Assembly (NCBI GenBank): GCA_900240875.1
Contig: OESE01000182.1
Coordinates: 186,001 to 250,000, forward strand
Origin: Crithidia expoeki
Lineage: Eukaryota > Euglenozoa > Kinetoplastea > Trypanosomatida > Trypanosomatidae
Direction of reading: 5' to 3'
Length of the DNA stretch: 64,000 bases
The notes below the pieces were generated by a model, which made no database searches, was not told where the DNA came from, and was given only the letters and a program-made list of their open reading frames with translations. The translations under genes and the position numbers were made by a program. Of this stretch, positions 28,701-38,433 are shown piece after piece. How positions within the stretch are numbered: the stretch's first letter is position 1; every line of letters begins with the position of its first letter.

Positions 28701-30194
28701 ATGGGGAAAAAAATGGCGACCGCTGTGACTCTGTCTGAGCCCTCCACGGGCGCGACACAGACAATTGAAGCTTTCTTGTGCGACAACTGCCGCTGCCCGA
28801 TCGGCTCGCTATGGGACGTACTGCCGGCCGAGGCGCACGCGTCGGCCTGGCGCGACCAAGTCTACAGCTACGAACTCGACCTTTTTTCAAACGGCGCACC
28901 GCCGATACAGGCCTACAGTGCAACAAACCCGAGTAAGCGTCGCTTCGATCTGCTCCGGCTAGCACCGCACGTTACGGTGCACCACCACATATCTACTCTC
29001 TCTCTTGGAGACAAGCTAACAACTACGGAGGATACAAATAGAGGGGGTGAAATGTCAGCTGATCCGGCGACTAATTTTGTATCTGCCTCTCCGTCTACAA
29101 AAGCCAACAGCACAGCATCTCTCAACGCACAGGAGACGACGGCAACCGATACCACCACCACAACGCACGCCTCGCCCTTTGTGGAATGCGAGACGACAGC
29201 GTACTCGTCGGAGCATTCCTTCTTCACGGGCTATGCGTGGTGCTTCTGCCACTGCAGTAACTGCGGTGCTTTTCTCGGCTGGGGATTTGCGTCAGAGGAA
29301 CGCCTGCGCACCGCCGCGTCGGCCCGCGCCCACGCCTGCGAGGAGGGTAAAGAAAGAGGGGACACTGTTGCTGCTAGTGGTAGCTCAGCTACACAAGACC
29401 GGAGTGATAACGATGCGCACACACCCTTAATTGCTCGTCCCAGAGTCGATGCAGCACAGGAGGATCATCACGGTGATGATGCTGAACAAGGTGGTACTGG
29501 GGCAGGGTTGGCAACAGCCTCTGCGCTACCGACAGCAGCTGCCGCTGCGTCTTCTCCAATGTCCACGTGCACACCTCCCGTTACACCGGTAGACGAAGGA
29601 GCTGAAGAGCAGGAGGGTGGCAGCAGCTGGGTTGATGATGGTGATGAAACGGCGGACAGTAATGACGAAGAAGTTGAGGATGAAGAAATCGAAAGTGGGA
29701 GGGACGTGAAGGATGCAGCGGGCTGCGCCACCAGCGTGGCGCCGGACTTTATCGCCATTATCATCACGAACTGCACTGGGGAGCCGAACTACTCGGTAGA
29801 GTCCCTCCTACACGAGATCGAATGGCAACCCTGGCGGTTGCAGCGTCGGCGACGCGTGCAGGCCCTATCACAGGAGCTGCGCCGGCTGCTGCTCGCTGAT
29901 GCCGACGGGTTTCACGCCCATCGCATTTACTACACGTTTCAGTCAATTGTCGGGCGCATGTTCCTCACCCCACCGGCGGCCTTGCACCCAGTCGTTGGTG
30001 AAGATGACGTGCCGCAGCAGTTGCTGGAGGTGCTGGAGGAAGCCCATGCTGCGGTGGCGCCTCAGCGCGAGCACGCAGTGCGAGGAGGTGAAGTTGAAGA
30101 TCGTAGTAGTGGTGACGTTGGAGAAAACCGCGAGAACAGTGAAGTTGAAGCACCAGCGGAGGGGTATCAAGGCACTGAGTCCAGCCAACGGTGA
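28701..30194 (+). CDS. CULT-domain (cereblon thalidomide-binding-like) protein, 497 aa
   Basis: The N-terminal half looks like a CULT domain, the zinc-binding fold of cereblon that binds thalidomide and, in related proteins, small ligands. A first pair, FLCDNCRCPIG (Cys27, Cys30), and a second, CHCSNCGAFLGWGF (Cys185, Cys188), would hold zinc as in cereblon. The most telling segment is EHSFFTGYAW at 171-180, which parallels cereblon EHSWFPGYAW. By this alignment two of the three cage tryptophans remain (Trp180, Trp194) while the first is Phe174. Between the two halves there is an insert of about 70 residues rich in Thr/Ser. After residue 200 an acidic, low-complexity linker leads to a second ordered block (about 350-425, FIAIIITNCTGEPNYSVESL onwards). 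No Lon or DDB1-binding region is seen, so this is not a full cereblon. No signal peptide. The start ATG at 28701 follows AG at 28696-28697; ATG 28713 is an alternative. Confidence 0.8.
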   Translation: MGKKMATAVTLSEPSTGATQTIEAFLCDNCRCPIGSLWDVLPAEAHASAWRDQVYSYELDLFSNGAPPIQAYSATNPSKRRFDLLRLAPHVTVHHHISTLSLGDKLTTTEDTNRGGEMSADPATNFVSASPSTKANSTASLNAQETTATDTTTTTHASPFVECETTAYSSEHSFFTGYAWCFCHCSNCGAFLGWGFASEERLRTAASARAHACEEGKERGDTVAASGSSATQDRSDNDAHTPLIARPRVDAAQEDHHGDDAEQGGTGAGLATASALPTAAAAASSPMSTCTPPVTPVDEGAEEQEGGSSWVDDGDETADSNDEEVEDEEIESGRDVKDAAGCATSVAPDFIAIIITNCTGEPNYSVESLLHEIEWQPWRLQRRRRVQALSQELRRLLLADADGFHAHRIYYTFQSIVGRMFLTPPAALHPVVGEDDVPQQLLEVLEEAHAAVAPQREHAVRGGEVEDRSSGDVGENRENSEVEAPAEGYQGTESSQR

Positions 30195-30841
30195 CGTGAT
30201 CACTCTCGCTCCCCATCCACTCTATTGTTCTTCCTACCTCTGTTTTTTTTTTTGTGTGTGTGGATAGGGCGATGTCTCCACGTACGTGACTCGATGTATC
30301 TTCTCAAGTTCTTTCCCTCTCTCTCTTCCCCCCCCCCATCTCTCGTTGATTGGCCTTTAGTGCACACGCACCGATGGCGGTTGTGAAAGTGTGTGTTCTA
30401 CTCAGAAGAAGAGGAGGGGCAACGGTCTACGTGTTTTCCTTCGCGACCGGTCTTGTCATTCTCTTCGCCGTTGTAATTCAAACGTTTTTTTTTTTTTCAG
30501 AAGTTCCTGATCGGTTTTCAGAAAAACTAACGGTGCTCATCGTTTACGGATGTGCTTTTTGGCTGCCTCCAGTTCTTCTCCGTGCTTGTGAAAGAGGCAC
30601 CTTTGTCGCGTTTGCATATTTGTCTTTTTCGTCTTTCCTTCACTCTCTGTGACTCTGCTTTGCAAGCTGACAACAACAACAACAACGGTAGTACATGCAT
30701 ACAGTAGACAGCCGCGTTAAGCTGAAAGCGCGCTGACGTCTTTTTTCAGACTACTTGCGAGCTGACCATAATTACGATCAGAGGGAACAACAACCAACCC
30801 TCACACACGCGGACCTACACAGGTATACGCACGTATGTATG

Positions 30842-30885
<44 letters not shown>

Positions 30886-31162
30886 TTGCCTTTTTCACTT
30901 TCTCTTTCCCGACCTCTGCAACTTTCTCTTTTCGTGCGAAACCCTCTGACAGGTGCTCACCCTGAGCTGTTTTGAAGAAAAGTAACAGCAACACGGAGAG
31001 ATGTGGCACTTAACACAACACGCTTTGAACTCTAAAACCCTTTCGTGCGTCACCGTCCGGTCCGCCAGTTTCCACGGAATAGAACCGTTTTCTTTGCTCT
31101 TATCTAAACCAACCCAGTCCCGTAGTTTTGGTTTTGGTTTCAAGCAAAGGCGAAGGGAGGAA
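30195..31162 (+). other. Intergenic spacer
   Basis: Spacer with a long pyrimidine tract ending in AG near 30359-30360, a long TA microsatellite (30846-30882) and a downstream pseudogene. An ATG frame at 30374-30652 (92 residues, two hydrophobic stretches) directly follows the tract but has weak coding character; see findings. Confidence 0.4.
30846..30882 (+). repeat. (TA)n microsatellite
   Basis: About eighteen uninterrupted TA units. Confidence 0.92.
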
Positions 31163-31738
31163 ATGACTAAGAGCACCCGATTCCTCATTTTTACCGCTGC
31201 GGCGATGCCGTTGTCCGGTCCGGTGTAGCTTTCCCTTGCTAGCCTTAGTGTCCAGCAAGTCAATGGCACCCGCACATTCTTACAGGGGTTTCCGAACACT
31301 CTTCCCTACATGGCCTACCGCAGTTGGGAAGGCATCAACATTAACCTCACTAGTGGCAAAGTCAGCACCAGCCTGTCTGGTAAAAACCTCACAGGGGGCG
31401 TGCTGCCGCTCAAGAGCGATGTTGACGACTCGGAAGGAATAGTTATGGTCGTTGACATCACCGTCAACCCGAACTGGAGCACCGAGTTTGAGGACTTGAG
31501 GGGCTGCCTGGCAAGCCTGCGGTATCTCGACCTCAGTCCCACTGCCCTGCGCGACGACATCCCGGATAACTGAAAGAGCTTGCTGATGCTGGAGGAGGTG
31601 AACGTCACCGATTTCTGCGGCTGCATGCCGAGCAGCTAGAGGAGCTCGACAGTTCTGATGGTTGCCGCCGGAACTATCAGCGGCAACCTCGTGGGCACAA
31701 ATGGCCTGTCGGTGGCGATCAGGGCGCGGGGTTGTTGA
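31163..31738 (+). pseudogene. PSA/gp46-type leucine-rich surface antigen, decayed copy
   Basis: One continuous frame resembles the intact surface antigen at 33888: a short signal-like start (MTKSTRFLIFTAAAMPLSG), TFLQGFPNTLPYMAYRSWEG, a LTSGKVSTSLSGKNLTGGVLP segment, then a leucine-rich block with SLRYLDLSPTALRDDIPDN and finally FCGCMPSS, equal to the CGCLP(T/S) element of the family. The frame is interrupted by TAG (31226-31228), TGA (31571-31573), TAG (31637-31639) and ends at TGA (31736-31738). No frameshift is needed to join the parts. A stretch present in the intact copy between FLQ.FP and the SW/CSW motif is shortened, and most LRRs and the C-terminal region are missing. It lies upstream of, and in the same direction as, two intact family members, consistent with a tandem family copy in decay. 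Confidence 0.75.
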
Positions 31739-31838
31739 GTGGACTTGTGGCCCTTTTTCAAAGTGCCGCTGCCGACCTTCAGCGTTCTTTATTCAAGTTC
31801 TTTTTTTCCACGCTACTGCGCCGTCTACGGTACGTACG

Positions 31839-31839
31839 T

Positions 31840-31889
<50 letters not shown>
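31839..31889 (+). repeat. Compound (CA)n(TA)n microsatellite
   Basis: About nine CA units run directly into about fifteen TA units. Confidence 0.92.
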
Positions 31890-31893
<4 letters not shown>

Positions 31894-33737
31894 GCGTGGT
31901 TTCACCGTGGCTCAAGCCACACTCTATCGAATTGTGTTAATCTTGCCTTTAAACCGCGCGCCCGTAGGAGGGTGACCTTCGCCAGGTCGTGGGCCTACCT
32001 GTTTTCGTCTTCTATTCGAGTGCTCACAGCAGCAGCAAAAGAAGAAAAGCACTTTGAACAGCTTTTTTAGGGCCTCCTCACATGTTTCCCTCTTTTACTC
32101 CTCTCATCCAAAGGACGTTTGTTGTCGTGGTGCACTGACTGCTTCTGATACCTCTCTCAGTAGCGCGTGACGCTGATTTGATGTTGTTTCTCCTTTTCTT
32201 TTTTTTTTTTACCCGTGACGGCCCACAGTTTCCTTGCTTGGGCACAATCGAGCCTCTTCCGGGGTGATCACTCGCCTGCAATTCGAAGAAACGAGCTCGC
32301 TCCTCTGCCGGTTTCCTTTCGAAATCATCCTCCTTTCTTTCTTTACGGCCTGCGTGTTACAGCCGCCGCCACGTACACTGAAAGAAAAAAAAAAAAGTGG
32401 CGCTACGTGTGCCACGACACACTAAGCAAGAGCCTTTTCAACCTCTTGTGAAGTTGGTATCGTCTTCGTCGTTTGTCACATCGGCGCAACGCAGAAATGG
32501 GCGTGTTTAATGGGCAAAGTTGTTTTCTGACGTTCACTTGGTTCGTCTGTTTTGGTCACTTCAAGATCAAAGAGTAATCACGTGTCTCTCCGCAGAGGTA
32601 ATTGCTTTGCTGTTCTTATATGCCTTTGCCGTCAAGATTCAAAAAACACGTGGTTTTTGAATCTTGCCTCAGCGTCGTCGTGCCTTAACACGTACTCGTG
32701 CACAGTGGTTGCTTCTTCGTTCTTCTTGGGCGTATCAGTCACGGTTCGCGCTGCGCACCTCCTAAATGACCCAACGTGTGTGTGTGTGCGTGTGTGCGTG
32801 CATCTGATAAAGACCGTTGTTTTTCAATCTTTCTCCCGCAGATCTCTTAGTTTGCCGTTTAGCTTCCTTGTTTCCAAACTCGAGGGTTGGCTTCCCTATT
32901 GTTCAGCATATTATCATGTGAACCGGACGTGCCGCGTAAGAGCACTTTGGCCAAAAGAAAAAGAGGAACGGGGGAAAGTAACCTTCACACAGCGCCGCCT
33001 CGGTTAATTTCACGCTCAATCTAAAAACTCTCCGTCATGTGTGGGCCCCAGCGCTGAGTGAACGGCTGCGCACTTATCTATATAGCATGTAAACAACTGC
33101 AATCTCACAACGAAAGGAAGAATTTCTGTTGTTTCCGTTTACAGTCACAGTGACGCTGCTCCTCTGGCTACGCAAACGTAACGCCTGCCGTTGAAAACTG
33201 AGATAACCTCAGTTCTCACAATTGCGGATCAACAAATCATCCCTTTGTGCGGGTAAAACCGACGAGAAAGCCGACGAGCCCGAAGACTTCTTTTTTTTTT
33301 TTAGTTGTTGTCACGGATCTTCGAGGTTTGAGAAGCGTGCTTTTAAGTGTCCGGAAAGACGAGGGCTGGAGCTAACTGCTTTTGCTTTTGCTATCCATAG
33401 AAGTTGACAACACGGCGTGGATGCACAACGCGAAACTCTATTCCCTGAATGTATTGAAAGTCGCGAACTCCTTTGGCCTTCGCACACACACACACACACA
33501 CACTACTCCTCTCTGTTTCGCCGCTTCGTATCAACACTGTTGCTTTTCATTTAATAATCAATAATGATACGATTGCGTATATAAATGCGTCTTCGCGACA
33601 CCTGGAAACCGCGGCCTCTTCGTTTCATATTGCATGTAACCACTGCACCTCACCGGTAAAGCTGCCACAGTTCAATCCACCCATCAAAGCCCTTATGACA
33701 AACTACACAACTCGTTTTTGCTAACGTACTCTCTCGG

Positions 33738-33772
33738 TATCCTGTCTCTCTCTCCTTCTCCCTTTCCCTCAG
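33738..33772 (+). promoter_or_regulatory. Trans-splice acceptor for the surface antigen at 33888
   Basis: A nearly pure CT tract ends in TCAG, AG at 33771-33772, giving a 115-nt 5' UTR. Predicted from sequence pattern. Confidence 0.5.
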
Positions 33773-33887
33773 ACTTTAACGATAAAAAAAAATAAAGAAA
33801 ATCGAAATCGTAGAGCTTTAACAAAAATAGGAGAGCATACCTCACGAAGACACATTAACCATATCCCTATTACAACTGTGTGCAACG

Positions 33888-35357
33888 ATGGTCCAAAGTA
33901 CGCGCCGTTTCATCCTCCCTGCGATTCTCACCGTGGTGGTGTTGACGCTCACTACCGGCACTCTTCAAGCCTCTGCCGCCCTCACGGAGAGCCAAAAGGC
34001 CGCCACATTAGGCTTTCTGCAACGCTTCCCCCTCGCCTTCAAATGTTTGTCCTCTTTCTGGATCGGCACGAACTACTGTAGCTGGATTGGCGTCAGCTGC
34101 GACGCCAGCACCGGCTACGTCAGTGTCAACCTTAAAGGCCGCATGCTGGCTGGGGCAATGCCCGCAATACCAGACACCTTCGATGCCCCCCTCATCATGG
34201 TGACGTCGATGGATCTGTCCGACAACCCGAGCCTAATCAGCCCTTTCACCGACTCATGGGCTCGCCTCCGCTCCCTCATCTACCTCGACCTCAGCAGCAC
34301 CGGCCTCTACGGTCCTATTCCGGACTCGTGGAACGGCATGACCTCGTTGGAAACGGTGAAGATCAGCAACACAAACGCGTGCCTTGGTATGCCCAAATGG
34401 AGCATTCTCTCGCTGCGCAACATCGATCTGTCCGATAACAACTTGGTGGGCAGCTTAGTGCCCTCCTGGGGCAGCATGACTAATCTGACGTCTGTGAACA
34501 TCAAAGGCAACAACTTCTGCGGCTGCCTTCCCACAGAGTGGATGTCAGCGGTGCTGGTGAACGCCGCCATGGCCGCCGACAGCACTATCGTGTCTGCCAA
34601 TTGCAGCGGTACGCGTTTCTGCTCAAAAGACGACTACGTCTGCAACTCCCACACGATCACCACGGCCACGCCTACCCCACTTCCCTTCCCGTCGTCGACC
34701 AGCACCACCACGACCAGTACCACCACAACAGAGGCACCGACAACGACTAGCAGCACCACGACCAGCACCACAACAACAGAGGCACCGACAACGACTAGCA
34801 GCACCACGACCAGCACCACAACAACAGAGGCACCGACAACGACTAGCAGCACCACGACCAGCACCACAACAACAGAGGCACCGACAACGACTAGCAGCAC
34901 CACGACCAGCACCACCACAACAGAGGCACCGACAACGACTAGCAGCACCACGACCAGCACCACAACAACAGAGGCACCGACAACGACTAGCAGCACCACG
35001 ACCAGCACCACCACAACAGAGGCACCGACAACGACCCGTACGACCGCCGCGCCGAACGTGTGCTATGTACAGCACTGTACCACTTGCCACACCGGCTACC
35101 CGAACATGTGCTCTTGGTGCGACACGGGCTACAACGTGCGCAACGACGGCAGCTGCATGCTGTCCGGCTACTGCGAGGTGGAAAAGTGCGCTCAGTGCTC
35201 CCCCATCGACTACACCTTCTGTGAACTATGCACCCGGGGCTACCATGTAACAACCCGGGGTACGTGCTCTCGCATCCGCAGCGGCGCCGCCGCACCAGCC
35301 TCCGTGCTGACCGCGGTGGCGGCAACAGCGGTCGCTATTGTGGCAGCCGTGTACTGA
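33888..35357 (+). CDS. PSA-2/gp46-type surface antigen, LRR with Thr-rich stalk, GPI-anchored (489 aa)
   Basis: This has the full layout of the promastigote surface antigen family: a signal peptide (about 1-31, hydrophobic core ILTVVVLTLTTGTLQA), an N-cap with Cys (YCSWIGVSCD), four or more leucine-rich repeats (YLDLSSTGLYGPIPDSWNGM is typical, then NIDLSDNNLVGSLVPSWGSM), the closing Cys element CGCLPTEW, a Thr-rich stalk (about 271-384), a Cys-rich knob with CxxC pairs (CTTCHTGYPNMCSWC, CAQCSPIDYTFCELC) and a hydrophobic C-tail (VLTAVAATAVAIVAAVY) after small residues that would signal a GPI anchor. In Leishmania such proteins sit on the promastigote surface. The stalk would be a mucin-like O-glycosylation or phosphoglycosylation site; that is inference. 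The start is the first ATG after a strong splice acceptor. Confidence 0.92.
   Translation: MVQSTRRFILPAILTVVVLTLTTGTLQASAALTESQKAATLGFLQRFPLAFKCLSSFWIGTNYCSWIGVSCDASTGYVSVNLKGRMLAGAMPAIPDTFDAPLIMVTSMDLSDNPSLISPFTDSWARLRSLIYLDLSSTGLYGPIPDSWNGMTSLETVKISNTNACLGMPKWSILSLRNIDLSDNNLVGSLVPSWGSMTNLTSVNIKGNNFCGCLPTEWMSAVLVNAAMAADSTIVSANCSGTRFCSKDDYVCNSHTITTATPTPLPFPSSTSTTTTSTTTTEAPTTTSSTTTSTTTTEAPTTTSSTTTSTTTTEAPTTTSSTTTSTTTTEAPTTTSSTTTSTTTTEAPTTTSSTTTSTTTTEAPTTTSSTTTSTTTTEAPTTTRTTAAPNVCYVQHCTTCHTGYPNMCSWCDTGYNVRNDGSCMLSGYCEVEKCAQCSPIDYTFCELCTRGYHVTTRGTCSRIRSGAAAPASVLTAVAATAVAIVAAVY
34700..35035 (+). repeat. 48-bp in-frame repeat (Thr-rich stalk, seven EAP motifs)
   Basis: A 16-codon unit translating to STTTSTTTTEAPTTTS recurs; GAGGCACCG (Glu-Ala-Pro) occurs seven times at 48-bp spacing. 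Units differ mainly at synonymous ACC/ACA Thr codons. Confidence 0.92.
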
Positions 35358-36022
35358 GCGTGATGGCGCACGTGGAGGATCCCTTTGTGGCGCGTGGGGA
35401 ACATCACCATGCCTCACATGCCGGTGTGCCATTGCCCTGACTTGGCTTCCTCGATGTTGGTAGAAGTTTCTTTTTCTGTTTCTTCGCTATATAGTCGTTT
35501 GTGTGACTTCTAAACAGGGACGACACCGACAACAAATTCCCCGCTGTTGCAAGTTGTTCTTTACAGTTTTCCCCCTTCCGCAGAGCAACGCTTTTGTTGG
35601 TGTATGTTATGGGAGCGATGAAGCTATACCTCCAGCATCACTTAGTTTCACGTTCTATGGTGTCTCCTCCGACGTCTACTCATCCTTGTAGTAGTTCCCA
35701 TAACCACTTTTTCCCCGTGTGGCGCGTGCGCATGCACGTACGCGTGGCAGCGGCTGAGTGGCACCCTCCCCTGCACCTGCCCAGTCTAGCAACTCCCTTA
35801 ACCATTGGTTCCACAGTAACGGTGAGTGGTGGGGATCAGGCGCCGCTGCAAGTCGAAGCACCGAGCCAGCAGCTGGAAGGTCGTTTAGAGATGTCGTTCG
35901 ATTCTTCTCTCACACTCAGTATTCGTGGCATTCAGTAGTTAAGCTCTGTTTTTCTTTTAGTGTCTTCAGCTCATTCCAGTGCTTTCACTTGCGTTTCCAA
36001 AGCAACGGAGTGGAGCGTACGT

Positions 36023-36051
36023 GTATATATATATGTATATATATATATATA
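36023..36051 (+). repeat. (TA)n microsatellite with one TG interruption
   Basis: TA units interrupted once by a TG step. Confidence 0.88.
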
Positions 36052-36910
36052 CGGCATATTCATTTTAACGTCAAGGGATGATGGACGTCGCTGGGCTCTG
36101 CCTCGTTGCTGTTGCATTGAGTAAGCCCGGCTGATTTAAACTCAGAAACGGAATAAACAAGTAAATAAATAAAACGAGTGCCCAAGCGAAAAGGAAATAG
36201 GTTCACCGGGTGAACTTGTAAAGCGTGCCACCTCATCCCTCGAGCATCTGTGTCGCTGCCTTTCACCGTACGTTTGTGTACATCTTTATACTCACATAGT
36301 TTTCCCTTCTTTTTCCTGACAAACACCATAGCTGTACGCCAACAGCAGTTGAGCTACGCGATATTGCACATCCGTACTCGGCTGCTGGGTTTTTTTTCTT
36401 TTCTTTACTTTACTTTTCTTCCGTTGTTGTTGTTATTCTTTGTTTACTGTTTGTTTTCCTCCCGCCGCCACCTTGCCCGTCATAGTGTCGTCCGCTAGAG
36501 CGATCCTCTTGTCAGTTTTCGTTTACGTACTGTGAGCAGTTAGTGCAGGTGTCGCGGAAGGACAAACTAAACATCTTGTTTTTTTTTTTATGTGAGCTGT
36601 GCAACGTGAATAAAGCTCGTGCGCCTTATTCTGGCTTTACAGAGTTGATAGAGGAAAGGACATCTGTCGACATGAGTAAACAACTTCTTTCTCCTGTATT
36701 CCTTCAATTTTTCTCCCCTTTGGTGTTTTCTCTCTGTTTTTTTTTTCCCCCTGTTACAGACCTGTCGGTTGATAAGCAGACACCCATTACCGTACCCTGA
36801 CCTTTTTTTAAGTGTAGAAACTCGCAGGATTGCGGTGAGTTGTCGGCTTGTATTCCGGTATTCTTTCAGTGTTTTCTCCCTTTTCGTTAATACCTTCCAA
36901 CAGACAGACG

Positions 36911-36933
36911 CACACACACACACACACACACAC
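36911..36933 (+). repeat. (CA)n microsatellite
   Basis: About eleven CA units in spacer. Confidence 0.9.
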
Positions 36934-37307
36934 GCACACAATTTGCCGACTTTTACGAAAACACTTGAGCTTAATTTTTTTTTTTTTCAAGTCATCAAGT
37001 AGGTGATCAGGGCCGGCGACACTGGTAGGCGCCAGTTTAGCAGCGATAATAGAACAGTGACGAACGGAGAAGAACTCCTAATCGATTTTTTTTTTTTCAA
37101 GTGCCTTGCTTCGGTTGTGTGTGAGTGTGTGTGTGTGTGTTGCTTTTCTTTTCCCTCCATCTGTTCCTTTTCATTACTGAGTGTAATAAAGGCAAATGGG
37201 TCCATCGTCAGCGGGTATTGATGTGCCTCGTCAGCGCCCACAACACGGCAAGCACAGCCCGTGTTAGTGAGTTAGGGCACTTTCCAACCTTTCTCGGTTA
37301 TACATAC

Positions 37308-37342
<35 letters not shown>

Positions 37343-38433
37343 CCTGTTATTATTTTTTTTTTTTTTGGGGGGGGGACAGGCCTCTGAAAGGACTGCGTGG
37401 CCTTCTCGCTCTTGGACCTCGTGAAGAGAGAGGGCGGAAAGAGGAAAGCAGTTTTCTTTCTGTTGGTGTTTTATGGAGGAAAAAAAAAGAAGAGATCCGC
37501 ATATCCCTACTCGACGAATGCCACCGGCTTCCTCTCTGTGTACGGGTACGTACTGTGAGGGCACTCTTGAAACAGCGGGAGTTGATGAGATACTCAGTGC
37601 AGTCTTCCCGCAGAACCGATGATGAATCCTCGAATGTGTACCCCCCGCCCCTCTGTCGTGTTGGTGCGGCACGCAAGGCCCTCAGAAAAAAGCCTTTTGT
37701 TTCGCCTCAACAACCTCTTTTGATTTTTAATGGCTGTGTTGTAGGCATACCCTTACACAAGATGCAGCTTACTAAAAAAAAAAAAAAGAAACGTGAAAAC
37801 TCACACGCATTCAATTTTCATGTACGCACGCACACGCACTTCCTCTTTGGCTCCCTGTTTCTCTCTTCCTCTCTCTATCTCTCTCGCGTGATACCGCAAA
37901 ATCCCACACCGAGCTTTACTCACCCGTCTGGCTTCCTGTTTAGGCACTTTGACTCCGCTACCTTACGTTGCACATTGGACACCCTACGCCACAATCAACG
38001 CTTTGCCTTTTTCTTCCTCTCTTCCCTTCAACAGTGCCTGGCTGATGTTTTTGTTTTCTTGAGTGAAAAGGTCCCGCTTTGCTTCTCTTGCTGATCAGCT
38101 TCTGTCTTCATCAGTTGCCTTCACCTATTCGAACTGATTTTTTGCAGAAACCTCAACATCCCACGCAACTAGGTAATTTAAAACTCCTTATTTGTTTACG
38201 AAGTCAAAAGCCCTCTTCCCCCTCCTTACCCTACCTTCGTATCCGCTTCTCCTTATTTTTTTTGTTTTTCTCTCTTCACTCGAATTCTTCTTACCGTCTC
38301 GACCTAATATTGTTTTCCTTCTTATTATCGTTTCACGTCACCACTCTGTAGACTTCTCAACACCGAATACCCACTAGGGAAATAAAGAGAAACATAAGAT
38401 ATATATAATATAATATATATATATCTATCTCAA

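Larger units (their letters stand above)
31739..33887 (+). other. Intergenic spacer between surface-antigen copies
   Basis: About 2.1 kb without a supportable gene. Contains CA/TA microsatellites (31839-31889), T runs, a GT stretch near 32776-32800 and, near its end, a strong splice acceptor for the next gene. Confidence 0.45.
35358..38433 (+). other. Intergenic spacer between surface-antigen copies
   Basis: About 3.1 kb. No supportable gene in either strand; open frames are driven by poly-T, GT and TA runs (for example from 37324). Holds TA runs (36023-36051, 37309-37326), a CA run (36911-36933), a G run near 37367-37376, and the splice signal of the next gene (AG near 38351-38352). I find no further surface-antigen remnant by eye. 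Confidence 0.45.

Noticed and set aside
28312-28728. 138-codon frame from an ATG just upstream of the CULT gene
   Set aside because: It has a signal-like start, but overlaps the next gene's start in another frame, lies in its probable 5' flank and has poor codon use.
37324-38094. 256-codon frame in the spacer before the short surface antigen
   Set aside because: It starts inside a TA/GT microsatellite, runs through poly-T and poly-A stretches and has no protein-like pattern.
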